From: Chrysophaeum taylorii
Taxonomy: Eukaryota; Sar; Pelagophyceae; Pelagomonadales; Pelagomonadaceae
Reading direction: 5' to 3'
Assembly: GCA_029834535.1 (NCBI GenBank)
Contig: JAQMWT010000381.1
Location: 173,212-237,211, forward strand
DNA length: 64,000 nt
The first letter of the stretch is position 1. Each line of letters begins with the position of its first letter. This document shows positions 16,319 through 25,943 of this stretch, piece after piece. The position numbers and the translations under genes are program-made. Under the pieces are notes generated by a model. The model did not search any database. It was not told the DNA's origin and saw only the letters and a program-made list of their open reading frames with translations.

Positions 16319-18571
16319 CTAGGAGTGCGGAAGGTCGCAGGGTGTTTCGTTGTAGGCGTGGTTTACGATGCCTTCCTTGGCTCGTCGCTCGCGCTGCTTA
16401 AAATAGGCGCGGAGCTTTGAACGCGTTGATCTTCGGTGAGCCCAGCGCATCCAGTCGAGCTGGGGGTAGGCATCGGGGCTGGTGACGATGGAGACGACGT
16501 CGCCGTTGCGGAGCTCGTAGGAGAACTGGACCTCGCGGCCGTTGATGAAGGCGGCGCGCGCGCGCAGGCCGACGTCGGTGTGTATGTGGAAAGCAGCGTC
16601 GAGGACGGTCGCGCCGCGGCTGAGATCAAGAATTTTTCCGTCGCGGAGAAAGACGAAGACGCGCTTGCCGAGGAGCTCGCGTCGAATGGTGTCGATGAAC
16701 TCGGTCGAGCTGCGGATTTCGTGCTGCCAGGTTTTGACCGACTCGAGCCAGGCGACGGCGTACTTGTTCTTGTTGTGGTCGCCGAAGAAGGACTCCTTGT
16801 AGAGCCAGTGCGCGGCCATACCGTGCTCGGCGATCTCGTGCATCCACCTCGTCCTGATCTGGATCTCGACGATCTGGTTCTCCGGCTTTCGGCGAGCGAA
16901 AACGTGCAGGCTCTGGTAAAAATTAGGTTTCGGAAAGGAGATGTAGTCCTTGACGCCTTGCTCGGGGACGGCCTCGCACTGGTCCAGATGTTGAACGAGG
17001 GAGAGCGCGCGGTAGCACAACCAGACGCTGCGTTCGCGCCACGCGTCGAGGGGCTCGTCGGGCGAGAGTTTCGGGACGTCCAGGACAACCCGGAGCGCGA
17101 CGACGTCCTGGACGGCGTCGACGTCAAAGTTGTTGTTCTCGTCGCTCGCGGCCGCGGCCGCGGCCATTTTTCGAAGCTTGAGCCAGAGCGAGTAGAGTTC
17201 CTTGGTGCGGCCCGAGACGGAAACGGTGACGCCGCGCATCGCCGCGTCGGACGCGAACGACCGCTCGAGCTCGGCCTTGGACCCCGCCAGAGCGCTGTCG
17301 TAGCGAGGCCGTCGCTCGGCGATCGCCGCGCGCAGCGTCTCGTGCTCGCGCGGGTGTGCGTAACGGAAGGCGATCTCCTCCAACTCGGCCTTGAACTGCC
17401 AGATCCCGAGGCGGTGCGCGAGGGGCGCGAAAATCTCGAGTGTTTCGCGCGCGATTTTTCGCTGCTTGTGCCTCGGCATGTGCTCGAGGGTCCGCATGTT
17501 GTGGAGTCGGTCGGCGAGCTTCACGATGATGATCCTGTAATCGTCGGTCATCGCGATGAACATTTGCCGGAGGTTTTCTGCCTGCTCCTCGGCGATGCTG
17601 AACGCGGCGTCGTCGTCGTCGACGACTTTCGCCGCCGCCGCCGCCGCCGCCGCCGCGGGAGCGCGCGGTTTCTTCTTCTTCTTCCCGAACAACGGCAGAG
17701 CGGCCGACATCATCGCGCCCTTCTTCTTCTTCTTCTCCTTCGTCCGAAAGGACGAGCACGAGACGGCGGCGGCGGCGGCAAGGGGGGGGGCATCGTCGTC
17801 CTCGACGTCGTCGTCGAGAGGCCTGGTGTCGTCGACGACGTGTCTCGGCGGCGGCGGTCGCGCGTCGACGACCGGCCACGCCTCTTCGACCACGTCCTCG
17901 TCCTCGTCCTCCTCTTCCTCCTCGAGGGGGCGGGGCTGCTGGCTCATCGCGAGCTTGGGGAGCTTGGAGACCTTTGTCTCGCCCTCGACAATCTTCCGGA
18001 GGCTCGCGCCGTAGCGCGACTCGAGCTGCTCGAACGTCACGTCCGTGTCCTCGACGGTGTCGTGGAGGAGGCCGGCCGCGACCGTCTCGCAGTCCATCTG
18101 GAGGCCCGCGAGGAGACTCGCGACGGCGACGGGGTGCACGACGAAGGGCTCGCCCGAGCGGCGTCGCTGGTGGGCATGCGCGGCGTAGGCGACGACGAGC
18201 GCGTCGCGCACCACGTCGAGCGCGTCGGGATCGAGATAGGCGCACTCGCGCCGCAAGCGTTCCCAGTCCCGCGCGAGGGCCGCCTCGTCGACGGGGGCGG
18301 CAGCGACCAAGGCATCGAGGGAGGCCATCGCCTCCTCGGTCGCGGTCGTTTCGAGCTTGCGCACGCGATCTGTCATGCGTTCGCGCGCGGCAATCGAGCA
18401 CCAGTCCTCGACCAAGCCCTGCTCGAGCTGGTTCGGCTTGACCGCCTCGTGGAGAGCACTCCTCTCATGGTGGCGCCGTCGTCGAGGCGCGCCGGGACAC
18501 ACAAAGGCGGCGACCGCTGGCACGACGACGACGACGACGACGATAAGGAGAACAAGGCGCGTCAACTTCAT
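16319..18571 (-). CDS. RelA/SpoT homologue with intact hydrolase motif and plastid presequence (RSH-A), 750 aa
   Basis: Alarmone (p)ppGpp enzyme. Residues 1-22 are a signal peptide (MKLTRLVLLIVVVVVVVPAV) ending AVAA|FVCPGAP: an F at the cleavage site followed by a basic stretch is the bipartite targeting signal of secondary red plastids. Hydrolase domain: HP near residue 145, LLHDTVED near 168, KLADRLHNMRTL near 350, with a long low-complexity Asp/Ala/Lys insert between. Synthetase: GRTKELYSLW, QDVVALRVV and EIQIRT are present, but the usual N-G-Y-Q-S-L-H reads NFYQSLH (near 549). A TGS domain follows (about 640-705); no ACT domain. ATG at 18571 chosen over the in-frame GTG. Head-to-head with RSH-B. 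Hydrolase activity likely; synthetase activity uncertain. Confidence 0.92.
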   Translation of the reverse strand: MKLTRLVLLIVVVVVVVPAVAAFVCPGAPRRRRHHERSALHEAVKPNQLEQGLVEDWCSIAARERMTDRVRKLETTATEEAMASLDALVAAAPVDEAALARDWERLRRECAYLDPDALDVVRDALVVAYAAHAHQRRRSGEPFVVHPVAVASLLAGLQMDCETVAAGLLHDTVEDTDVTFEQLESRYGASLRKIVEGETKVSKLPKLAMSQQPRPLEEEEEDEDEDVVEEAWPVVDARPPPPRHVVDDTRPLDDDVEDDDAPPLAAAAAVSCSSFRTKEKKKKKGAMMSAALPLFGKKKKKPRAPAAAAAAAAAKVVDDDDAAFSIAEEQAENLRQMFIAMTDDYRIIIVKLADRLHNMRTLEHMPRHKQRKIARETLEIFAPLAHRLGIWQFKAELEEIAFRYAHPREHETLRAAIAERRPRYDSALAGSKAELERSFASDAAMRGVTVSVSGRTKELYSLWLKLRKMAAAAAASDENNNFDVDAVQDVVALRVVLDVPKLSPDEPLDAWRERSVWLCYRALSLVQHLDQCEAVPEQGVKDYISFPKPNFYQSLHVFARRKPENQIVEIQIRTRWMHEIAEHGMAAHWLYKESFFGDHNKNKYAVAWLESVKTWQHEIRSSTEFIDTIRRELLGKRVFVFLRDGKILDLSRGATVLDAAFHIHTDVGLRARAAFINGREVQFSYELRNGDVVSIVTSPDAYPQLDWMRWAHRRSTRSKLRAYFKQRERRAKEGIVNHAYNETPCDLPHS

Positions 18572-18839
18572 CACATCGTCGTCGTCGTCCAGAATCGATT
18601 GTTTTTTTATCCCCGGGGGGAGGGATTCTTGGGGCGGGCCGTCCGTCCGTTGGAGCCATCATTATTCGCAGAACGACGTGTGACCAGCAGCCGATCTTGG
18701 CCGATCTTGCCCGATCTTTGCAGCAGTCCAAAAAAGCCGGGCTCCGGTCGTGTGCACACACAGAAGAAGAATGACACGAGGCCTCCGCCATATTTAAACG
18801 AACGTCTGCGAGTTGTTCTTCTTCCCTCGCACAGCCGCC
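18572..18839. promoter_or_regulatory. 268 bp bidirectional promoter of the RSH pair
   Basis: Region between the ATGs of RSH-A and RSH-B. On the plus side TATTTAAA at 18791-18798 lies 42-49 bp before the RSH-B ATG, which itself has a strong context (GCCGCCATGG). On the minus side an A-rich GATAAAAAAAC (18600-18612) lies about 30 bp before the RSH-A ATG. A short direct repeat CCGATCTTG(G/C) occurs twice at about 18690-18712. Both genes could be co-regulated from here (inference). Confidence 0.55.
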
Positions 18840-21245
18840 ATGGACGTGTGCGTGGTGGCACTGGTGATGGTCGTGGGGGAGGGGATGGTCGCGCCGTCCT
18901 CCGTTGGTGAGTCCTGGCGGAGCCTGACGAACGAGGACCATTCGCATTCGCTGGAGCGTTACTTCGAGCGGCCCGGGCTCGAGGAAGCGCGAAAAATTCT
19001 GACCGAGTACGCCCTCGCCGACGGCGTGCGCGAGTCGGGGCCGGGCGTGCCGGGGTGGATCGCGCGGCTTTTCGGGGTCGAGGCGGCGGAAGAGGAGGTG
19101 CCGCGCGTCGCGCCGCTCGACGAGGCGGAGGTGTTCCAACGAGCGTGGCGCGACGTCCGGCGCGCCCTCTCGATCGGCGAAGGCCGGGCGGCCGCGAGCT
19201 CGACGGCGCGGGAGGCGACGGCCCTTCTTGCGTGGTGGGCGACGCGCGCGGCCGACCTTCGCGACGTCCGGTATCGCGTCGATCGCGGCGTCGCGATCGC
19301 CGAGTACATCGGACAGACGCCCTTTGGCGGCGACGGCGCCGTCGTCGCGGCCGCGCTCCTCTGCGAGGCCCACGAAGCGGGCCTGGGGCTCGACGTGGTC
19401 CGCGAGCGCATCGGAGGCGACGCGGCCGCGCTCCTCACATCGCTCTCCAATTTAGAACAGCTCTCGCGCCTCCAGAGAGCGCGCTGGGACGCCGAGGGCG
19501 CCGCGCGCTGGGGCGGCTGCCGCGACGACGACGACGACGACGCGTGTTTTGCTCGCCGCCAGGTGGAGGAGGAGGACGACGAGGATCTCTTGTACGCGTG
19601 CCGGCTGCCGGCGACGCACGCGGAGAATTTGAGGCATATGCTGGTCGCCGTCGCGGGCGACTTCCGGGCTCTCCCGCTCTTCTTGTCGCGGCGCCTCGAG
19701 GCGCTCCACGACGAGTGCGGGCGCGCGACGGCGGCGAGCCCCTCGAGCCTCGCGCGCGACGCCCTCGACGTCCACGCCCCCCTCGCCGAGCGCTTCGGCC
19801 TCTACGCGCTGAAAAACGACCTAGAGGACGCCGCCTTCGAACGTCTCGCGCCCGCGACGCGACGGCGCATCGTCCGCGCGCTCGACGCGACGCGCGACGC
19901 GCGGGCGACCGTCCTCGCCGACGTCTCGACCCAGCTCCGCCGGCTCATGCTCGAGGACGACGTCCTCATGAACTCGGTCGACTCGCTCCGCGTCTCGACT
20001 CGCGAGAAAGAACCCTTTTCCGTCTGGCGCAAGCAGCGCAAGCTCCGCGAGCGCAAGCGCCAGGCGCCCTTCCTCGAGACCTCGTGGGCGGGCGCGAGCG
20101 CGCCCGAGCCCGACGACGGCGGACCCCAGGTTTTGTACCCCCTCGACACGATCGCTTTTCGGGTCGTCCTCGAGCCGCGACGCGACGCCGGCTCCAAGAA
20201 GGAAGACCGCGTCGCCGCCGGCGAGAGTCTCTGCTACCGCGCCCTCGACCTCGTCCACTCGACCTGGAAGTCGCTCAAAAACCGCACCAAGGACTACGTC
20301 GCGAGCCCTAAACCCAACGGCTACCAGAGCCTCCACACGACCGTCCTGATGCGCCTGCACGGCGCCTCGTACCCCTTCGAGGTCCAAATACGCACGGTCG
20401 ATATGCACCTCGTCGCCGAGTTTGGCTCGGCCGCGCACGTCCTCTACCACTCGAGGACCTCGCGTTCCGTCCTCCCGCGATCGACGACCGACGCCCTCGT
20501 CAAAAACCTCGCCACGCATCATGACGCTCCCGACCTCCTCGTCGAGCTGCCGAGACCCAACCGCGAGGGCCGACGACGATCGCGCAAGCTCTACCTGGTG
20601 GCGGCGACGTCGCCTAACGACGAGCGGGCCGTCTTCGCGTCCTCGCGCCGACGGCACCGAGCCCTCGCGCGCAGGAGAGTCAAGCGAAAGCACCGGGCCG
20701 CCGCCGCCGCCGCGGGTCCCGACGATGACCTCGAAGTCCTCGAGGTGTGCGCCGGCGACGCTCACCTCGGAGCAGAATTGGTCTTGGGCAGCGGCGGCGG
20801 CGGCGGCGGCGGCGGGTTTGACGACGACTACGACCAAGGGCGGCGGCCTCCACCCTGCGCTCCGCCGGTGGTGCCCAAGGACGACCGCGTCGACCTCGAC
20901 AAACCCTTCCGCGTGCGCTACAACCTCGCCGACGACGACGCCGCCGCCCAGACTGGCGCCAAGTTCGGCAAGTCGTTGGGGGAGTGCCTCCGCGCCGAAC
21001 GCGTGTTCGTCCTCGCCACTGGCGGCCGCGTCCTCACGGTCGGCGCCCGCAGCAACGCGATCGACGTCCTCGACGCCCTCGTACGCGATCTCGAGATCGA
21101 CGCGCGAGCAGAGGGCGAGGCTACCCTCGACCACCGCGCCGCCGGTCCTATCGAAATCAACGGCCGCCGCGTCGAGTGGCTCGCCTCGCTCTCGACCAAG
21201 CTCCTCACCGGCGACGAGGTCCGATGGGTCGAGGAACGGGCCTGA
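18840..21245 (+). CDS. RelA/SpoT homologue with degenerate hydrolase domain (RSH-B), 801 aa
   Basis: Same architecture as RSH-A: degenerate HD region, synthetase, C-terminal TGS-like segment. The hydrolase signature L-L-H-D-T-V-E-D reads LLCEAHEA (near residue 171) and the A-D-R-L-H-N motif reads SRRLEALH, so Mn-dependent hydrolysis should be lost. Synthetase: LDTIAFRVV, TKDYVASPKPNGYQSLHTTV (near 492) and EVQIRT (near 513) are intact, but the G-R-x-K loop reads STREKEPFSVW with Thr for Gly. Two long Arg/Ala and Gly/Asp low-complexity inserts separate it from the C-terminal part. ATG at 18840 has a perfect Kozak-like context; nine upstream codons in frame are ignored. N-terminus hydrophobic but weaker than in RSH-A, so targeting is unclear. 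Function: synthase or pseudoenzyme regulator. Confidence 0.9.
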   Translation: MDVCVVALVMVVGEGMVAPSSVGESWRSLTNEDHSHSLERYFERPGLEEARKILTEYALADGVRESGPGVPGWIARLFGVEAAEEEVPRVAPLDEAEVFQRAWRDVRRALSIGEGRAAASSTAREATALLAWWATRAADLRDVRYRVDRGVAIAEYIGQTPFGGDGAVVAAALLCEAHEAGLGLDVVRERIGGDAAALLTSLSNLEQLSRLQRARWDAEGAARWGGCRDDDDDDACFARRQVEEEDDEDLLYACRLPATHAENLRHMLVAVAGDFRALPLFLSRRLEALHDECGRATAASPSSLARDALDVHAPLAERFGLYALKNDLEDAAFERLAPATRRRIVRALDATRDARATVLADVSTQLRRLMLEDDVLMNSVDSLRVSTREKEPFSVWRKQRKLRERKRQAPFLETSWAGASAPEPDDGGPQVLYPLDTIAFRVVLEPRRDAGSKKEDRVAAGESLCYRALDLVHSTWKSLKNRTKDYVASPKPNGYQSLHTTVLMRLHGASYPFEVQIRTVDMHLVAEFGSAAHVLYHSRTSRSVLPRSTTDALVKNLATHHDAPDLLVELPRPNREGRRRSRKLYLVAATSPNDERAVFASSRRRHRALARRRVKRKHRAAAAAAGPDDDLEVLEVCAGDAHLGAELVLGSGGGGGGGGFDDDYDQGRRPPPCAPPVVPKDDRVDLDKPFRVRYNLADDDAAAQTGAKFGKSLGECLRAERVFVLATGGRVLTVGARSNAIDVLDALVRDLEIDARAEGEATLDHRAAGPIEINGRRVEWLASLSTKLLTGDEVRWVEERA

Positions 21246-22592
21246 TCTTCTCTTGTTTGAGGCCCAAGATACTAACAACAGCAACATTCACGATCCCCAC
21301 CTAGTAGTGCACATACAAACTCACCCGGCGATGGTGCCGACGACGACGAGGATTTTTCTCCATCGGGAACATCCCGACGCTGCCGCCGCCGAGGCACCAA
21401 GTCACCCTTCGCTACAGTCGCTCTCGGCTTGTCTCTAATAACTCGCTCTTTCTCGCTCCACACCCGCCTGTTTCTCTCTTCCACATACTTTTGTTTTCTA
21501 CACTGACTGCTGCCCTCCTTGCCGACCCTCTGTACCTCGCCCCCTCACGCACGCACCAACGCTGCGTCGATTGATTTGATTTTTTGCCCCCCTGTCCATC
21601 ACCCATGGCTTTGATGATGAAGAAGAAGATGATGATGATGAATAAAATGATGAATTACCCATAGTGTGAAGAATGACAGTGCGGGCGAGCGCCGACTTCT
21701 TCGGTGGAGCACACGCATGCTCTGGTACGTCGCAATCTCCTCCAGGAGGCGGGTGTCGAGGCGTTGGCGGGAGAAGTAAGTCGCGCCGAGCGGTGACCGT
21801 CTTTCGCGCTGTCTGGACCTTTGAAGGCATGCTTGCAGCGCAGACCCAGAGGTGTAACCGCCGCCGTTCTTGCCTGCCCCATAATATGTATGACCCCATG
21901 AAGAAGCAGAAGATCCCACCACCCCCGCACGATTATTATTATTGTTTGGGATCAATTTTTTTTTTTTTTTTGATTCTTCCCTCGTGATTGGGGTGGGGTG
22001 CAGTGCGTGCCCCAAAAGAAAGCAAGATTCAGTTGATACGCGCATACATACTCCTCTTATAGTGGTAAAGGGGTCGGCTATCGCTCAACGGTTGTTAGGG
22101 TGACGTCAGTTTCTGCCCGTTTTCCCTCAAGTTGCAGTTCAATATTGAGAGGGTTAAGGATGGGTTCCCATTGACATCAACTGGGGTTTCAGGCAATCGA
22201 ATGGGCAAGAACAAGTAGGAAAAGGAATATTAAGAGGTGTAATGTATTGACGCGTGTCCACACAAAAAAGCCAGATCTTTTGACGAACAGTGCCGGACAG
22301 TAGCCATTAAAGCAAGACCAAGAACGCGCCGCTCCAAGAGGAGTGAGTTGGTGAACGAGGTGGTTGTCCGAGGAGCCGAGGGCGTCGCGTCGGGGAGTTG
22401 TGAAGCGATCGGTCCCTCGCTCGGTGTTGAGCAACAATCGCACTTTCGCTCACACTCACAGCGGGAGGGGCGGCGCGCAAGACGCGAGGAGTTGTACTTG
22501 GTGGTCGTCGTCGGACTCGGGGACGGCGCGGAGACCGAGTGTGGCGGTCGATCAAGACGTGTCAGTCGAGGCGAGAACCGCGGCCGGGCGAG
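21246..22592. other. Intergenic region, no supported gene
   Basis: About 1.35 kb. Contains a (GAAGAT/GATGAA)n-type run (21611-21660), a poly-T (21956-21971) and AT-rich DNA. Short open frames on both strands (for example minus 21498-21899) are Ser-rich or compositionally biased with no domain. Holds the RSH-B 3' end and the PI4-kinase promoter. Confidence 0.6.
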
Positions 22593-24764
22593 ATGGGCCG
22601 GACAGTTCCAGCGTCGGCGTCGCTGGGGAGCCTGGGGGCGGTCGAGGCACAAGGCGTGGTCGAGGTGCGGTCGGCCCGGCGGCGCGAGGTCGATCCCGGG
22701 CAGAGCATGCACGTGTACCTCAAGGACGCGTGGCGAGAACGGGCCATGCTTGGGGGCCGCCGCAAGCTCAAGGTGAAGGCGTTCATGTCGGTGCGCGAGG
22801 TCAAGGCGACGATCGCGCGACTGGTCGGGATTCCCGCGTCGCGGCAGCGGTTGTACTGGCGATTGCGCGAGCTCAAGGACCACCGGACCCTCGAGGAGTC
22901 GGGGATTCATCAGTCGGGGGCGACTCTGGTCTTCGACGCGAGGCCCGCCGACGAGTGCGGGGGCGACCGGGGTCGCGGGTCTACGCCGCCGACGACGCCG
23001 CCTAGCGGCGCGTGCGGCCGTTGCGAAGGGTCCTTGGCGGCGCTCGAGCCCGTGTCGTGTGCGGCCCTCGAGGGGCCCGACGGGTCGCTGCCGTCGGCGC
23101 TGAGGCGCGCCTTGTTGCGCGCGCGACGCGCGCTCTGCGTCGGCGGGAAAGCCCCCGAGTTAGCCCTGGACGGAACGGGCGGAACGTACTTTCTCCACGG
23201 GCCCGACGGCCGCCGCGTCGCGTGCTTCAAGCCCGCCGACGAGGAACCCTTTTGCGTCAACAATCCGCGACACTTTGTGGGGTACCCCGGGTCGCACGAC
23301 GAGTCGCTGGCGATGCGCCGCGGCGTGCGGCCCGGCGAGGCGTACGTGCGCGAGGTCGCGGCCTACCTCCTCGATCGCTCCGCCGGCGGCCTCGCGGGCG
23401 TGCCCGAGACGACGGTCGTCGAGTGCCGCCACACCAAGTTCCACTACGCCGACCGGACAGTCAAGGACAAAATTGGGAGCCTCCAGGTGTACGTGAACCA
23501 CGACGGCGTCGCCGAGGATTACGGCGTAGACCGGCTCGTTCTCTCGCGCGTCCAGGCGATCGCGGCGCTCGACGTCCGCGCGCTCAACTGCGACCGCAAC
23601 GGCGCGAACATGCTCGTGACGCGCCGCGGCGCTTCCCTCGCGGTGGTCCCGATCGACCACGGCTTTTGTCTTCCCGAAGTCCTCGAGATCGAGTGGTTCG
23701 ACTGGTGCTGGATCGACTGGCCGCAGATGGCCGCGCCCGTCTGCGACGACCTCAAGAGGGCCATTTCTCTCATCGACCCGGCCGCCGACGCGGCCGTGCT
23801 CCGCGATACCCTCGGCCTGCGCCCCAAGGCGCTCCGCCTCTCGCGCGCCTCCTCGGAGCTCCTCAAGCGCGGCGTCGCGGCCGGCCTCGTTCTCCGCGAC
23901 ATCGCCTCGCTCGTCGTCGTGCCTCAAGACGCTTCCAACGCCCTCGGCACCAACAAGTCTCGCCTCGCGGCCGCGATCGACCGCGCCGCCGACCTCGCCG
24001 CGCTCGCGCTCGACGAGGACCGCCACCCGGGCCGCCAGCGCACGGCCTCCCCCGACCGCGAAGTCGCCGCCCTCGACGACGACGACGAGCTCGGAACGTG
24101 GCGCGAAGCCAAGAGCTCGCCCACCTCGGCCGCCGCCTCCCCGATGCTCCTGCTCTCCGAGACCAAGCTCCGCATCACCATTTCGCAGGACGACAGGGAG
24201 GAAAAGAGGAATATGGTAGGTCCTCACCTCGTCAAGACCACCACCACGACGACGACGACGACGAGGCCCGTCCCTATTCAACCGCCGTCCGTCGCGACGC
24301 CCGCCTCGGCGGCCGTCGTCGGGTGCTCGCCGCGCTGGGTCGACGGCCTCCCAGCTGACGTCGCCTCGCGGCTCTTCGACGATGCCTCCTCGGCGGCCTC
24401 CTCGGACGACGACTGGCGCCGACCGCGCTCGCCGCGCGCCTCGGCCCGCCGCCGCCGCCGCCGCAGCCACGCCCTCAAGACCTCGCCAGAGAAGCAGCAC
24501 TCGGCTCCCATCTCGACGCGCTCCTTCGAAACACCCCTCGTGCGTCTGCACTCCTGCCCTGCCCTCGCCGACGTCTTTTCCTCGGAGGAGGACTCGGCTC
24601 TCGCCACCAAGGCCCGCCGCCTCGACGACGGCGACACTCTCGCCCGCCGCGTCCAAGCGCAAAACGACGCCGACTTTGACCGACACTTCTTCCACTTCCT
24701 TGACGGCATCCTCGACGACCTCGTCCGCTGGAAACTCCTCAACAACAAGTCCCAACGCGACTGA
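22593..24764 (+). CDS. Ubiquitin-like/PI3-PI4-kinase-like protein (PI4K-gamma type), 723 aa
   Basis: N-terminal ubiquitin-like domain (about residues 35-112: MHVYLKDAWRERAMLGG ... DHRTLEESGI). The kinase-like domain (about 190-470) has the nucleotide-binding GTYFLHGPDGRRVACFKPAD, an N-P-R and GEAYVREVAAYLLD segment, the catalytic-loop equivalent DVRALNCDRNGANML and the metal-binding IDHGF. This Ubl-plus-PI3/4-kinase order is that of plant type II PI4K-gamma proteins (UbDK), several of which phosphorylate proteins rather than lipids. The C-terminal 250 residues are Ser/Arg/Asp-rich and disordered except for a conserved-looking DFDRHFFHFLDGILDDLVRW end. ATG at 22593; earlier in-frame codons lie in repeat-like sequence. 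Single exon. Confidence 0.85.
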   Translation: MGRTVPASASLGSLGAVEAQGVVEVRSARRREVDPGQSMHVYLKDAWRERAMLGGRRKLKVKAFMSVREVKATIARLVGIPASRQRLYWRLRELKDHRTLEESGIHQSGATLVFDARPADECGGDRGRGSTPPTTPPSGACGRCEGSLAALEPVSCAALEGPDGSLPSALRRALLRARRALCVGGKAPELALDGTGGTYFLHGPDGRRVACFKPADEEPFCVNNPRHFVGYPGSHDESLAMRRGVRPGEAYVREVAAYLLDRSAGGLAGVPETTVVECRHTKFHYADRTVKDKIGSLQVYVNHDGVAEDYGVDRLVLSRVQAIAALDVRALNCDRNGANMLVTRRGASLAVVPIDHGFCLPEVLEIEWFDWCWIDWPQMAAPVCDDLKRAISLIDPAADAAVLRDTLGLRPKALRLSRASSELLKRGVAAGLVLRDIASLVVVPQDASNALGTNKSRLAAAIDRAADLAALALDEDRHPGRQRTASPDREVAALDDDDELGTWREAKSSPTSAAASPMLLLSETKLRITISQDDREEKRNMVGPHLVKTTTTTTTTTRPVPIQPPSVATPASAAVVGCSPRWVDGLPADVASRLFDDASSAASSDDDWRRPRSPRASARRRRRRSHALKTSPEKQHSAPISTRSFETPLVRLHSCPALADVFSSEEDSALATKARRLDDGDTLARRVQAQNDADFDRHFFHFLDGILDDLVRWKLLNNKSQRD

Positions 24765-25943
24765 CCAGTCCCGTTTTCTTTACGCTTGACGTTTGTTTCT
24801 TTTCTCAACCGACCAACCAACGACGCGCGTGGCAGCCACCCACCCGCGAGGTTGACATCCCTCTTTTACATACCTTCCTCTTGTATCTTTCTTCTTCTTC
24901 TCAAGGCGACCACGACGACGACGACGACGACTACTACTACTACTAGCCTTGATGAACGGACCCCCGCGCTCTTTCCTCTCACGCGTCGCCCCGCCATCGC
25001 TCTTACCCTTTTTTCCCGGAGGCAGGCTACCCGCCTGGCAACAAACTAAGCCCAAGCTCCCTCCTTCTCCTTCCCGACGCATGTTTTACAGCAAGCACGG
25101 AGGCGACTCCCACCTCCTCCTCGCGCGGAGCGCCCCTATGCCCATATGCTGGCACAGGTACTGGCGCCGCGAGCCACCGTACCAGGTTTGGCGCGATTGT
25201 TTCTTTCCTCTGCGGCCACTGGCTTTTCTCCAAGTATAATTTAGGTGTCTAGGCTGCGCATAATATTATATTCGAGATATAGATAGGACGCGCCATCATC
25301 CGGATTATTTCCCCGGGGGTGCGAAATGTTAGGTCAGGACGTTCGTCTTTCACCTACCTGTTCGCCTCCCGGGCGAGCCGGGCCGTTAGGAAAAGCCGGG
25401 ACGTTCGCAGTGGGACGGGTTATGTATATGGCGCAGGGTGAAGGAAAAGGTAACCACGGGTTGCGGTTGTCGGTCGGTCACATTGCGGTCTCAGCGTCGC
25501 ATGGCGGCAGGCGTCATCTCTTCCGCGAGAGAAAATTTCCTCCTTTCAGCGCGTCTTGTCTGCATGCCCCGCGATTCTGGTCCTGCGCGCTACGGCGCTG
25601 GGATCAGGCTACGCCCCATACGCACTGAGAACTCGAGCACTGGGCTAGCCTTTCGTTGTTGGTACCCAAGTTCGTTCGTTAGCTTCAGTTTTTTTTTCCG
25701 AATTCCGACTTGGCGGTCGCACTCATGTCCGGTGTGACGTCATGTGTCCTACTTTTATTTGAAGTTCTTGCTTGACCCAAGAGTACCACAAGACTTAGTA
25801 CTTATCCGCAATAGTAAATGTACATGGTCCAAGGAGATAACACGAGGTCTCGGCGAAATCCCGAGGCGCTGACGTCAAGTTGCGAAAGTCGAGGTTCGTT
25901 CTTCTCGGTACTGGCCACGACCTTAAGCAGGTGTGAAAGGAGG
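24765..25943. other. Intergenic region with microsatellites and dispersed repeat C
   Basis: Holds (GAC)n/(TAC)n tracts (24908-24946), CT-rich DNA and one arm of dispersed repeat C. The open frames here are low-complexity. No gene supported. Confidence 0.6.
25351..25507 (+). repeat. Dispersed repeat C, left arm of an inverted pair
   Basis: From CACCTACCTGTTCGCCTCCC through GACGTTCGCAGTGGGACGGG to GCGTCGCATGGCGG. The reverse complement of 29222-29365 aligns along its length with several small gaps. The two arms are inverted about 3.7 kb apart and enclose the gene at 25944-28172. Confidence 0.75.

Noticed and set aside
16436-18910. 824-codon plus-strand open frame
   Set aside because: Antisense shadow of RSH-A; high GC keeps it open. 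Composition is Val/Gly/Glu/Arg-biased with no domain.
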